Assembly: GCF_032854445.1 (NCBI RefSeq)
Contig: NC_088304.1
Span: 22,147,704-22,211,703 of the forward strand
Reading direction: 5' to 3'
DNA length: 64,000 nt
Source of the DNA: Liolophura sinensis
Taxonomy: Eukaryota; Mollusca; Polyplacophora; Chitonida; Chitonidae
The notes under the pieces were generated by a model. It worked only from the letters and a program-made list of their open reading frames with translations. It did no database searches and was not told the origin of the DNA. Shown one piece after another: positions 46,043 through 55,760 of the stretch; the first letter of the stretch is position 1; each line of letters opens with the position of its first letter. The position numbers were made by a program, and so were the translations under genes.

Positions 46043-46061
46043 AAACAGCCATTTTACAGTA

Positions 46062-46282
46062 TCAAATCATCACAACTTCATATGCGTGCCACGCTGATTT
46101 TGTCACGCCTTCAATTTTGTTTTCTGTGCCAGCAAATCCTCGGCATTGGCCAGTTTGGGTGTTGTAGTTGAAAACCCGACAAGGATGCAGGCAGACGCGG
46201 AAACACATTGTAGCGGCAAACGCTCTCTTCTCGAAAAGGGGATCACCTTGGATCATGAAATTCAACTTCACCCTCCTGGAAA
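46062..46282 (-). CDS. CTLD-PAN gene 5, exon 4 (PAN/Apple-like tail and stop)
   Basis: This is a 221-nt terminal exon with the same acceptor (TTCAG before TTTCC), phase and length as in gene 2. All four core cysteines are present around CRVFNYNTQTGQC, and the exon ends V-V-M-I-stop. Compared with gene 2 the N-terminal part varies (V-K-L-N-F-M-I-Q-G-D) while the cysteine core is unchanged, which suggests constraint on the core. It follows exon 3 across a 5.9-kb intron filled with the Harbinger-like element and SINEs. Confidence 0.75.
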
Positions 46283-46739
46283 CTGAACAAGCACACCATG
46301 TAGTCTTATCAACAACAATAGTTTTGACTGCCTGCTATTTTTGGGGTTTCAGCAAATATGTCGGTAGGGAAAACAAAGGAACTATGAAACAGAACAATTA
46401 CCTGGGACTGAGGGCTCATGGTAACGTAATTGCATCAGATTTGACTCAAAGTTAGTCTTACCTTATCTTACCTTAAGTTTTATTATCTGTATAGTGCAAC
46501 ATGATGTAATCAATTTAAGCCCGTGATAAGAGCCTGAAAAGTTTAGTTTCAAAGATTAAAATTGTTTTACTTACTTTTTACCTTGGAGACAGCTTGAGGA
46601 AGCTGAGGTGGTGCTTTAGGTTCTAGCAAAACAGAAAGAATAGAACTGAGAGAATCTGAATAAAGCAGTTTTTGGTGCATGACCTTGACCACAATTTTTG
46701 TCAAATTCGAATGAAATTTAAAGTAGCGGTTCCCTCTTA

Positions 46740-48985
46740 GCTGAATGTCGTGCCGAACCATTTTGACATAACATTCGTATAGCATCGTGTAGCAAGAGTT
46801 GTGAATTTCACGACAGGCTTGCGACAGTCACGAACAACTTCGTGAAGCTTTTCTGGAATGATTCGTGAAAAAAATCGAATAAACTAGATAAAAAACGGGA
46901 GCATTCTTAACTCTATCGTAAGCACTTCGTAAGTCTATCGTAAATTCGTATTCATTGACTGTTATCTATTCTGCCTTATTCGGCTGATTTTGAGAACTCT
47001 ACGATACAGCCATGCTTCCAGAATGATTACGTTACCTTTACGCCTGCAAACGACAGCTTTGCCATGATTTGCCAGGCTTTTTGCGAATATTTACAAATCA
47101 TTACGAACTTACGTCAAAGTACAAAATTTGTAACTTTTTGAAATTTTCCACAACATGAAAAGTAAAACATAGAATCATTACGAACACTCACGACTCAATA
47201 CGAAAGATCACGAATGCAAAGATGTTTACATTGAGATGTTAATTCTTAAATGTTCGGCACAAAATCGTATAAATAAACTCCCCCAATAGCCACTACTATC
47301 TTCCTGGGTGTTTCACGTCTAGAGTCTGCTTGACTCAGGGCTCCTAATGTGGTCTTTTAATTCCTTTCCTTTGTGGTCCTCCTGTTTATATCTTGGCATG
47401 TCGGCGTCGTTCTTGTTCAGTCTTATATGGTCGACAAGCTTACACGACAGTTTTGAACATGTTATTGTGATGTTGCCTCACTTGTGTAGTAATCTAATCG
47501 TGCAATTATATTGATTTGGTCTAAAAGATTCACATCTGGTCCGGATTTGTCGGCATCAACATCATGACCTGTTTTGGTTCCAAAGGCTGTCAACAATTTC
47601 TCAGCGCTCTTAATCCTGGGCCAAATGCGGCCGAGCAGTCCCTGGAACAAGTCGGGCTGCATGTTCCGGAAGCCTGACCTGTCCTCTATTCCTGGCTCCG
47701 TCATTAACTTCTCGTACTGACCATACTCTCGGCGTCATCGTGCTGCCTCCCTAGCCCTCCGCTGCTGCTCCACAACTGCCACTGCAACAACCACATCCTG
47801 AAAGCCACCTTCAAATTCCATATTGCCCAACCAAACAGACAACTTTAAGCAGTCTTTAAACAGTCTTGAACACTTGTGCTCCGTCGTGGAAATTTCTTTG
47901 GGTCGTGTTCAACTGGGTCGTGAACACTCAGGATGGTCGTAAACAGTCGGGATTATAGCCGTTGCCAGTGACATGCTTAAATGTGAACAGCGGTCAACCC
48001 GAAAAAACTTAATAACAAGACGATTACTGTTAGCCCCAACATGACAACAGGAACAAATTCTTTAACTTTCTCCTTTCACAGCAATGCTTGTTACAGGAAA
48101 ACAAGCATTCGCACGCGCTACCTCAGACGCGAAGGGTAAAGATACAGTACTTGTGTTACAAAGATGCAGACGGTATAACTTTCATATCACACAAGCGGTT
48201 GAAGAGCAAAAACATACAAGAGAAATACACCGGTAAAAGAAAACAAATTCACGAGAGTATGTTCTGTGGATTGACAACATTTCTGGAAAAGCTGTACTTA
48301 TTTACAGACTTTGTATAACATATTGCAATTTTGAATGGTCATTACTTTACAATCGACACTCACGTGTCTTTCTCGCCCTTTGTTCTACTTATTAGTGTTT
48401 ATACTATCAAGTTATACTGCCACTGTGGCATTAAACACAATTTAATTATTCATTCATTCACTCGGATACGTCGTCATCTTCAGTTTTGTGCAAAGAGAAA
48501 TGTAGCACGCTAAAGCCCTGTTAACTGTTTAACGAATTTTTTGCCAAACCGTTGCCTATTAATTTGTTATTCCTGTTGGTTCGTGAGCATTCGTAATGAA
48601 TTCGTGTTCTATTTTTCATGTTGCCGACAATTTCCAAGAAAATATTGTAACTGGGAGTAAGTTTGTGATGATTCATTCATAAAAGCTTCGTAAATATTCG
48701 CCAAACCGTCGGTTACAATTGTAATAGTAACGTAATGATTTGCATTCATCGCTGTGTTGTAACAGTTCTCAAAATCAGCCGATTAAGGCAGAAGAGATAC
48801 TTACGATAGAGTTCAGAATGGTGCTAATTTCCCTGGAGGCTATTCACCCTTTTCCCACTATAGTTACGAATCATTTAAGAATCTTCCCAAACAATTTACA
48901 CATAGTTCGTGACTATCCTATTTCAGTCAACTGAAATTCGCGCCAATTTACCTTGTGCTACACGATATGTAATACTAATCTTATG
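46740..48985 (-). mobile_element. Harbinger-like DNA transposon with long inverted arms
   Basis: The left arm (about 46,740-47,265) and right arm (about 48,515-48,985) are imperfect reverse complements over roughly 0.5 kb. For example, TTTTGAGAACTCTACGATACA near 46,990 pairs with TGTTGTAACAGTTCTCAAAA near 48,755. The interior holds a transposase remnant. Arms of this length are unusual for Harbinger elements. An additional partial right arm follows to about 49,085. Ends are approximate and no target duplication was identified. Confidence 0.65.
47462..47821 (-). pseudogene. Harbinger-type transposase, N-terminal part (one stop)
   Basis: A frame from ATG at 47,821 starts M-E-F-E-G-G-F and continues through an Ala/Val-rich and basic stretch. 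After an in-frame TGA it reads REYGQYEKLMTE, then IEDRSGFRNMQPDLFQ and LLGRIWPRI. This is the N-terminal signature I know from PIF/Harbinger nucleases (Tyr-Gly-Gln-Tyr, Leu-Met-x-Glu, Glu-Asp, Phe-Arg-Asn). The DDE catalytic domain is absent. After W-P-R-I-K the frame departs from the family and ends. It is a remnant, not an active enzyme. The identification rests on motif memory only. Confidence 0.65.
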
Positions 48986-49139
48986 TCGTAACGGCACGGA
49001 ATCATTTAGGAATCTTCCCAAACAATTTACAAACAGTTCTAGACTATCATAATCCCGTCAACTGAAATTCACGCCAATTTACCTTGTTTCACTACAGAAG
49101 TGGAAATACATGTAACCATACTACTCTTGCGGTCCACAT

Positions 49140-49148
49140 TCTGGTGAC

Positions 49149-49179
<31 letters not shown>

Positions 49180-49180
49180 C
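49140..49180 (+). repeat. (ATTG)n microsatellite
   Basis: About eight ATTG units followed by GATTGGTGTTTAACAC, which resembles the reversed SINE-A tail. It probably began as a SINE tail. Confidence 0.8.
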
Positions 49181-49917
49181 TGTTGATTGGTGTTTAACAC
49201 ACGATTTGTATAAAATTCCATATGCTCTGTTCCTCTGTCAAGCGACGCCATTAACTTTGTTGATCACCTATTTGTGATCATTTTAAGGATAGGCATCATA
49301 ACTTCCCGGCCAATTCAAAGTTTCTGACTAATAGATAGAGTCTTTGTAGACGTTATTAATAGATGAATACAGAAGACAGAGAGTAAAAAAACGAAAGCAT
49401 CAACGACGTAACCGTTGAAATATGGTTTCTTGTCAGTTTACCTCAGTTAGAGTTTTTTTTTCTAACTGTTGATGTAAATCCACAAATGACTCCACAATAT
49501 AATAAGAATTAATTTAAAAACAATAATTATAGATGCTAATTGGAACAGGCCTTATTCACTGGTCTAGAATTACTCAAAATGTTGTATTGTCATCACAGTT
49601 AATATACAAACACAACAAGCACTGATTTAGAGGAGAGCTTCTACAATGTTTTACCTGAAAATGGTGGTGTGGTTACCATGGCGTTAGTTGGACCATTTTC
49701 TGGCATAGAATCTCGCTTGAACGTTTTGTCGATATCTGGAGGCACAACACAAGCAGTATATGAATAACAAGATATATATAATGCATAAGTAATGCCAGGT
49801 TTTCTACAAGTTTAAATCTGAGGGATGCTGATAAGGGTTGAACAGTGGTGGCAGGCGCATTTGTATAATCGGTTATATTGAGCTGTGTGACACACCCACG
49901 ACACCCAGCCGTACGTC
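49181..49917. other. Intron 3 of gene 5, no exon seen
   Basis: Part of this (49.4-49.8 kb) matches the 3.9-4.4 kb and 33.3-33.75 kb intron segments. Confidence 0.5.
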
Positions 49918-50103
49918 TGAGTGAGTGCGACGGAGTGCGAGTGAGTGCATAGGTTTTAACATTATACTTAACAATTTTTCAGTTATATGACGACAAAAGA
50001 ATCCTTAGAGTTCATGTCCTTGTTGCAGGACGGATTTCCACCGCTCTTTTATCTAGTGCTGCTTCACCAAGATGACTTACCGAATGCAACTAAGCTACCC
50101 TAC
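49918..50103 (-). mobile_element. SINE-B, 3' part
   Basis: The GTGA repeats, a GTTTTAACATTATACTTAAC-like tail and the CTCTTTTATCTAGTGCTGCT body phrase are present. The head is missing. Confidence 0.75.
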
Positions 50104-50139
50104 CCATCAAAATCAGCAAAGTTTAACAGAAAGTATAAA

Positions 50140-50520
50140 AGTTTACATTTACTGTTGTAATATAAAAGATTAACATCTATCTGGGTAAAAGTTTACCGGC
50201 CACGAGTAAACGTTTACGGTCACGAAAAGACGTTTACGGGGATGACTAAACGTTTATGGTCGTGAATAAACGTTCACTGAACATTTACCAAACAGGATGC
50301 AGCCCAGATTTCATGCCTATGCCCATTAGGCCTATTTGCCAAATGTAACAGTTCAGGTATTTTTGTGGAGAGTGGGATATCCCCTTACCTGAACATGTAC
50401 ATGTTTACTGATTGTTACTATATCGCAATGTATCACTATACAATTTTCAGTAAACATACATCTTAGTTCATCTTAGTAAATGTTGAATGTTTACTGTAAA
50501 AGGTAAACATTTACAGCAGT
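50140..50520. repeat. Cluster of GTAAACGTTTAC-type motifs
   Basis: A perfect 12-bp palindrome GTAAACGTTTAC is at 50,206-50,217. Further AAACGTTTA, GACGTTTACG and AATAAACGTTC variants are spaced 20-25 bp apart to about 50,290, and looser copies lie near 50,490-50,510. Confidence 0.6.
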
Positions 50521-51752
50521 TGCTGAACCTTTTACTAGGAATTCTAACAGTCAAGATTTTTGAAAAGGAGAGAAACTGGTACGCAAATCATCATTGGGAG
50601 CGATGCATTGTCCGCAATGTTGCCGCACTACACAGGAAGTACATAGATTCCTACTTTACCATTGCGTAGGGCTCTTAATAGGGCTTAAAAATGAAAAGGA
50701 GCATTAAAGTGAAGAGAAGCATAAAACATGCTATAACGTTAACACGGTGATGTGAATACACGCGGCAAAACTCAAATAAAAAACATTTTGTAAACGATTG
50801 GTCTGGTTCAAATAATGAGAATACTAGTTGTCAATTACTCGATTTGCTTCTGTTGATGTAAGTGGGTGACGATAATAAAATAAGCAACTTCTTTTAAAGC
50901 AGTATTAAATGTAGTATAGAAAATAAAAGGTGGCATTGAATAAAAAAAATTACAAATGTCCACTGCGGCAGTTTGAAACCAACAAAGTATGTTTCATATG
51001 ACAACTAAAGAATAAACAACGTGTAAGGTAGATCGGAATTCGAACACTCGAACCCACGAACACAAAGCTTTTGAAATTTCCAATGTCCCACTGAGTTATC
51101 GAGGAAACCATAAAACCTTGTCCTTTCAAACGGCTTCTTAGACGACGTCTGTTGTGATGTCAATTCTTTGTCTAACCGATCATATGAATGTCATGTATGA
51201 AGAGTCAACGCCTTTCAGTGTGAAATCTATTTTGTAACAGTTTCGTTCTTGGCCTTCATTTCAAATCATCAAATGTTCATCGTGTGCGAAAAGGCAGAGT
51301 GGCGTCATCAATTCCCTTAGGCACAAATATGAACAGAAAAACACTACTAAGGTTTGTACTAAGGTGAAATGATTGGTCTAATTTGTGGCATTCTGATTAC
51401 GAACATTATGGCTATCTCGAGGCCTCGTTATGTCTAGACTTATTCCAAATGTGTCTACTATCAGACTTTCCCAGATTATATGCAAGCTTCAATCAGTTCA
51501 AATTTACTTTCCCGCATAACTAATCATAGACCTAGTCAGTGTTCATAATCATGCACACCCATTGTATGCTCATGTAATATCTTATATAGGGTAAAACCAA
51601 ATGGACTCACATTGGCTAAAAGCTGTTACACTAATACTTCATGTAACACGGTGGCGAAGGATCAACCATGCCACGTATTATATTCAATTATGCAAATAAT
51701 GCTGCTCGGCGGGCACGGATGACCATTCATTGACGCTAATTGTGATATCTTT
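50521..51752. other. Intron 3 of gene 5, no exon seen
   Basis: No element was recognised except 51,520-51,745, which matches 1,860-2,140. Confidence 0.5.
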
Positions 51753-52000
51753 GTTTATTTATTGTATTGGTGTTGGTCTAGAATATATCACTTATCCTAC
51801 GGCGGCTAGCATTATGGTGAGAGGAAACCAGGCAGAGCCCGGGGAAACCCACGACCATCCGCAGGTTGCTGAAAGAGCTTCCCACTTACGACCGGAGAGG
51901 GTCAGCATGAGCTGGACGAACTCACAGCGATTGTAATGGTGAGAGGCTCCTGTATCATTGCGCCGCGCTAGTGGTAACCACCTCGGCCATGGAGGCCACC
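51753..52000 (-). mobile_element. SINE-A, nearly full length
   Basis: This is a minus-strand copy with a degraded tail and head (GGTAACCACCTCGGCCATGG). It lies 180 bp downstream of exon 3 of gene 5, close to the relative position of the copy in module 2 (17.4-17.6 kb). Confidence 0.8.
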
Positions 52001-52182
52001 CATATGTGTTTCAGAGTGACAGTTTCATTCAATATTCAATATTCGTGTTTACCTCACAGCAACTGTTGTTAGCAGTATTTGTTGTGCAAACCATAAAGCC
52101 TGAAGTCAGGTCAGCGAGTTCTTTGTACAAGGGTGTTAAATGCCAGGATATAATGATTAAGAAGTATAAAAATATTGCTTAC

Positions 52183-52368
52183 CATGCTCACAGATATAAG
52201 CATACTTGTCAGAACAGAGTTCTTGTGTCAACCAATACTCGATTCTTAATGACGACAAAAGGAAGTCGTGGACTAAAGTCATACATAACTGTCTCGTCTC
52301 ATAAACGCCTCTCAGTTTTGCGTTCAGTCTTTTAAATACGTCCCAGAGATCACCAACAACAGGAGTTC
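52183..52368 (-). CDS. CTLD-PAN gene 5, exon 3 (second half of C-type lectin-like domain)
   Basis: This 186-nt exon has acceptor CCCTAG before GAACTCC and donor CATG/GTAAGC, both phase 1. It joins exon 2 as F-Y-W-I-D-G-T-P-V-V-G-D-L-W. Three cysteines are present (R-Q-L-C, E-L-C-S, Y-I-C-E), matching those of gene 2. The loop between W and the last cysteines is two residues shorter than in gene 2 and very different in sequence. No EPN, QPD or WND motif is present. Divergence in the loop with a kept frame and cysteines is compatible with selection for a new ligand or with drift; this is not tested. Confidence 0.85.
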
Positions 52369-52466
52369 CTAGGGGTGAAATAAAACAATGATATACCAGT
52401 GAAGACAGTAAGTACTAGGTGTTGAAGAGAAAAACTGTACAAAAATGAGTCGGCTTACATGTACAT

Positions 52467-52838
52467 GAGGGAGTGAGTGCTTGGGGTTTAATGTCGTGCT
52501 TAACAATTTTTCAGTCATATAACGACGAAGGAATCCAAAGAGTGTATGTAATATACCCCCTCCTCGCAGGACGGATTTCCACCGCTCTTTTATCTAGTGC
52601 TGTTTCACTGAGGCGACTTACCGAAGGCAAGGAAGCCTCCCCGCCAGGGCCATTATATTGATACAGGTCAATCAGTCGTTGCACTATCCCTTTAATGCTG
52701 AATGCCAAGTGAGGAAGTTACAACTTCGTCTTTTTCTAGGTCTTAGGTTTGACCCGACCCAGAATTGACCCGACCCAAGACTGACCCTACCGCCCCCGAA
52801 TCGGACTCTCTACCAATTGTGCTATCGGGGCCGGTTGC
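52467..52838 (-). mobile_element. SINE-B, full length
   Basis: This is a minus-strand copy from a short GAGTGAGTG end through the body to the head CTCTACCAATTGTGCTATCG. It sits in intron 2 of gene 5. A CCCGACCCA segment is duplicated in the head-proximal part. Confidence 0.85.
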
Positions 52839-52975
52839 CTACCTGTGTAGCAATAATGTATCAAACGCTGTGAATTATCAAAACAAAAAGCATGGAATAA
52901 TAACTAACGGTTTTAATCGTCCTTTTGTCATTTGTTGGGGCAACATAAAGATATAAATATAGGTAAAAAGCAGCT

Positions 52976-53170
52976 CACTAATGCGGTCGCTGTGCTCATG
53001 CCGGCTTTTTTCCCAATCATACATAGGGCAGTGTGCCAGCAACCAACCGATGGTCCTGGGAATCACCCGGGCTCTGTCCGATTTTCTCCCAACATAATGC
53101 TAGCCGCCGTTGTATAAGTGAAATATTCTAGAGTACGGCGTAAAACGCAAATCAAATAAATATGTAAATA
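52976..53170 (+). mobile_element. SINE-A, head-truncated
   Basis: Sense orientation from AATGCGGTCGCTGTG to GTACGGCGTAAAACGCAAAT and an AAAT-type tail. Confidence 0.8.
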
Positions 53171-53995
53171 TATATAGGTTCATCCAATCAGATTTTAGCA
53201 CACCGGTTGGTGATATCAGTGGCTAAATGATAAACATATCACGACAGTGGCTTTGTCATCCACTACGCTGTAGCAGCTTGAGCCGTCGATTTTAGGCTAA
53301 ATCTAGATAAAAATTAAAAATCAGCCCTGAAAGAGTTTTAAATTTGAGGACAAGACAGCATTTGGAATAAGTCTAGACCAGTGACCAGTAAAATTGCAGT
53401 TAAAATCATTGCACTTTTTAACCTCTTCTACTTAAGCCATGTAACCTCTCAGTGCTAAGCGCTAAGCAAGACAACAACCAGTACCATTTATAAAGTTTTT
53501 AGTATGACGTAGATCCGGGTCTGATCACTTGGTGATGGAAGCACTGAAGAGTAAGTTCCTTTAACGAAGGTTAGGTGCCACAGGCCCCCACACGGACATT
53601 GTCGATCGCTTACTGTGCCAAAGCCAAGGGAGACATTGTCGATCGCTTACTGTGTCCAAGCCAAGACGGACATTAGGAACGGAGTGGGGATTCCTTGATC
53701 ATTTTCAGGCATCCTCTGAGTAAATTGACTGACGCACTTCTTTAGGCGATACCACGCTGAAGATCTTACGCTATGTTATTAGTTTTTAATATTCTTCCAG
53801 GTTTCCGCGACAAATTTTTCTTACTACCATCTTTGAGTTACAGTCATCTTATTTTACATATGAACTTTTCTGTAATATGTGAAATAGAGATCAGATCAAA
53901 AACACCATGCCACAGAGCAGAAATCAAGTGACAGAAGTGTGAAAGTGAATAATAAATTAAGATAAGAAGTATTAATCTTTATACGCATATATTAC
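53171..53995. other. Intron 2 of gene 5, no exon seen
   Basis: A phrase ACATTGTCGATCGCTTACTG occurs twice at about 53,597 and 53,632. Otherwise nothing was recognised. Confidence 0.5.
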
Positions 53996-54259
53996 CATCT
54001 ATCCAGTAAAATATGCCATCGTGTTCATCTGCTCCAGCCCATACTTGTATACATGTGTCATGCATCAGATTAACTGTCGCCTTTTCCAGATTGTCCGGCT
54101 TGAATAGTTGACCATCCATGGCTCTGCAAGCATTGACCGCGGCTGACCATGTGAGAGGCTCCGAGTGCAGCGTGTAGCAAAAGATTCCATGAATCACACT
54201 CCTGACTCCTTGAAGGCTGTCACACCAATCTTCTATTTCCCTGTAACGAAGGTGGGTTT
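53996..54259 (-). CDS. CTLD-PAN gene 5, exon 2 (first half of C-type lectin-like domain)
   Basis: This 264-nt exon has acceptor TTTTCAG before AAACCCACC and donor GATG/GTAATA, both phase 1. It encodes the long-form extension cysteines (E-I-E-D-W-C and I-F-C-Y), the L-T-W-S-A-A-V-N-A-C signature and G-Q-L-F-K-P. One cysteine (D-T-C-I-Q-V-W) is additional relative to gene 2, where the place reads R-L-R, so it may be free or bond outside the domain. The leader exon expected at higher coordinates was not found. The start of gene 5 is therefore unknown and the gene may be incomplete. Confidence 0.85.
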
Positions 54260-54299
54260 CTGAAAAGAAAATGTTAGAAAAGATTTCAGTGTGCATTAC

Positions 54300-55078
54300 C
54301 TAAAGTGAATTTTTCGATATAAGTGATCTTTCTCTATGTGTAACATTTAAACAGTAGTATAACACACCCTTTTTATATGGTTTCCTGTCAACGCACTACA
54401 ATGCAGACCGATAGTAAATAAAATCATGGAAACAGCCGATCTTACGTTTCCGTCTGTGGGCGAAGACGGTGTGATGCATTCTGGGAGAATATCTTATGAA
54501 TGAAATGATAATGGAATGGATGAAGATTCAGGGGGACTTTGTGTCGAAATCTTTGTGGGATAATGTTATTTTTGACAAGGATTTCAGTCTGATTCTTTCC
54601 AAGGAAAGACCATTTGCCCAGCAGAGAACACGAAGAAGGAGGAATGTAGGGGCCGTGGGTGTGAATGAGAAAAAAAATCAACTAATCCACGTCGACCGAG
54701 AAGAGGCCCTTGCTTTCATACAGGCGAGTTGTAAGCATTGATGCGCAGGCCTTAACGTTGACTAAAGTGAACGCCGTTGCTATGGGGAATGTTTACCTTA
54801 GATACCGCGCTCAAGACCACCACCACACACCAAGACGCTGGTTTTCTAGAGGCTATAATTTATATTTCAGCGTTTCTAGCAGAGGCTTATCTGATTCTAC
54901 CGCAGACGTCTGTGGGTGCCTTCCCCGGCGTCGTACAGTTAAAATGAAGGGAGAAAAGAAGGGTCCATTTCTCCCTTTGAAGCTTCTAGGTGCCTGCCAA
55001 CATATCAGGGCCTCAATCAGCCTTTCCTATAATTAGTCTCAAAATGAGTCACATGCCGAAGTTACCAAGCCTGAACAG
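54300..55078. other. No gene recognised
   Basis: Plus-strand frames at 54,496-54,741 and 54,710-55,036 have no motif I know. The leader exon of gene 5 would be expected here or further right, but no sequence similar to the other leaders was seen. Confidence 0.45.
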
Positions 55079-55409
55079 CAGAACAAAAATTGGCCTACTT
55101 GCCCATTGGTGGAGTAACTCCAGGACAAGCAACTCTCTCTTTTTTTTGGCATGGAAGGACATTTTTCGCCGCTTCCAGGTTAAGCGAGGGAGAAGTTACG
55201 TCAAAAGACATGGCGTTGTGCTTTTGTGTTTTATTTCGAGATCAGTCCATTTACAGGTGGTCCGTTCTCTCACAACGGAATCTTGTGTGAATAAAATTCG
55301 CAGACTAGTGGCAAGACGACGCCCTGTGGAGTTGATTAGATAGTATAACGGGACAAACCTCACTGGAAGTGAGCGTGAAATCCAACGACTAAACTTGACC
55401 GTTGAATAA
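55079..55409 (+). pseudogene. BEL/Pao retrotransposon integrase fragment
   Basis: The first part reads A-E-Q-K-L-A-Y-L-P-I-G-G-V-T-P. After a frameshift near 55,165 it reads FQVKRGRSYVKRHGVVLLC, then SRSVHL, ESCVNKIRRLVARR and, past a TAG at 55,341-55,343, N-G-T-N-L-T-G-S-E-R-E. This series matches the integrase core of BEL/Pao elements, which joins element DNA to the chromosome. The Asp that precedes N-G-T-N in the family is Tyr here. With the shift and the stop the fragment is dead. No reverse transcriptase or LTR adjoins it. Confidence 0.8.
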
Positions 55410-55477
55410 AACTGCTATGATAAAATATTCCGCAGTTTGAGTGCCGGAATGTAAAATTATTCTCGTATTTACTTAGT

Positions 55478-55760
55478 ATTTATTCTTGGAGTTTTACGTC
55501 GTACTTCACAGTTTTTCAGTCATATGACGACGATCAGTCAGTAGGTGTGTGTACATATACTGTACTGTGTCTTCTTGTGGTAAGGGAAGTCCGTGCCACC
55601 AAGGTACTGCCCCCTACTGAAGTATCATGTCGCAGACACCATATATTACACCTTGCACACCCAGTTACATTATAATGACACCGAACCAACTAATGCTAAC
55701 CACTCAGTGCTCAGCGGCAAGCTTTTAAACCATTTTCAAAGTTTTTGGTATGACCCAACC
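55478..55760 (-). mobile_element. SINE-B-related element, diverged
   Basis: The GTTTTACGTCGTACTTCACA end, TTTTTCAGTCATATGACGAC and a GGTATGACCCAACCTGG head-side phrase follow the SINE-B layout, but the central body differs. The tRNA-like head is missing. Confidence 0.6.

Larger units (their letters stand above)
45800..54300 (-). repeat. Tandem gene module 5
   Basis: This carries intact exons 4, 3 and 2 in the same order and phases as gene 2, with much higher divergence (about half the lectin residues differ). It is an older paralogue than the module 1/2 pair. Confidence 0.75.

Noticed and set aside
54496-55036. Two plus-strand frames of 82 and 108 codons left of the integrase fragment
   Set aside because: I could not match any motif of retrotransposon or host proteins, so they are not called as genes.
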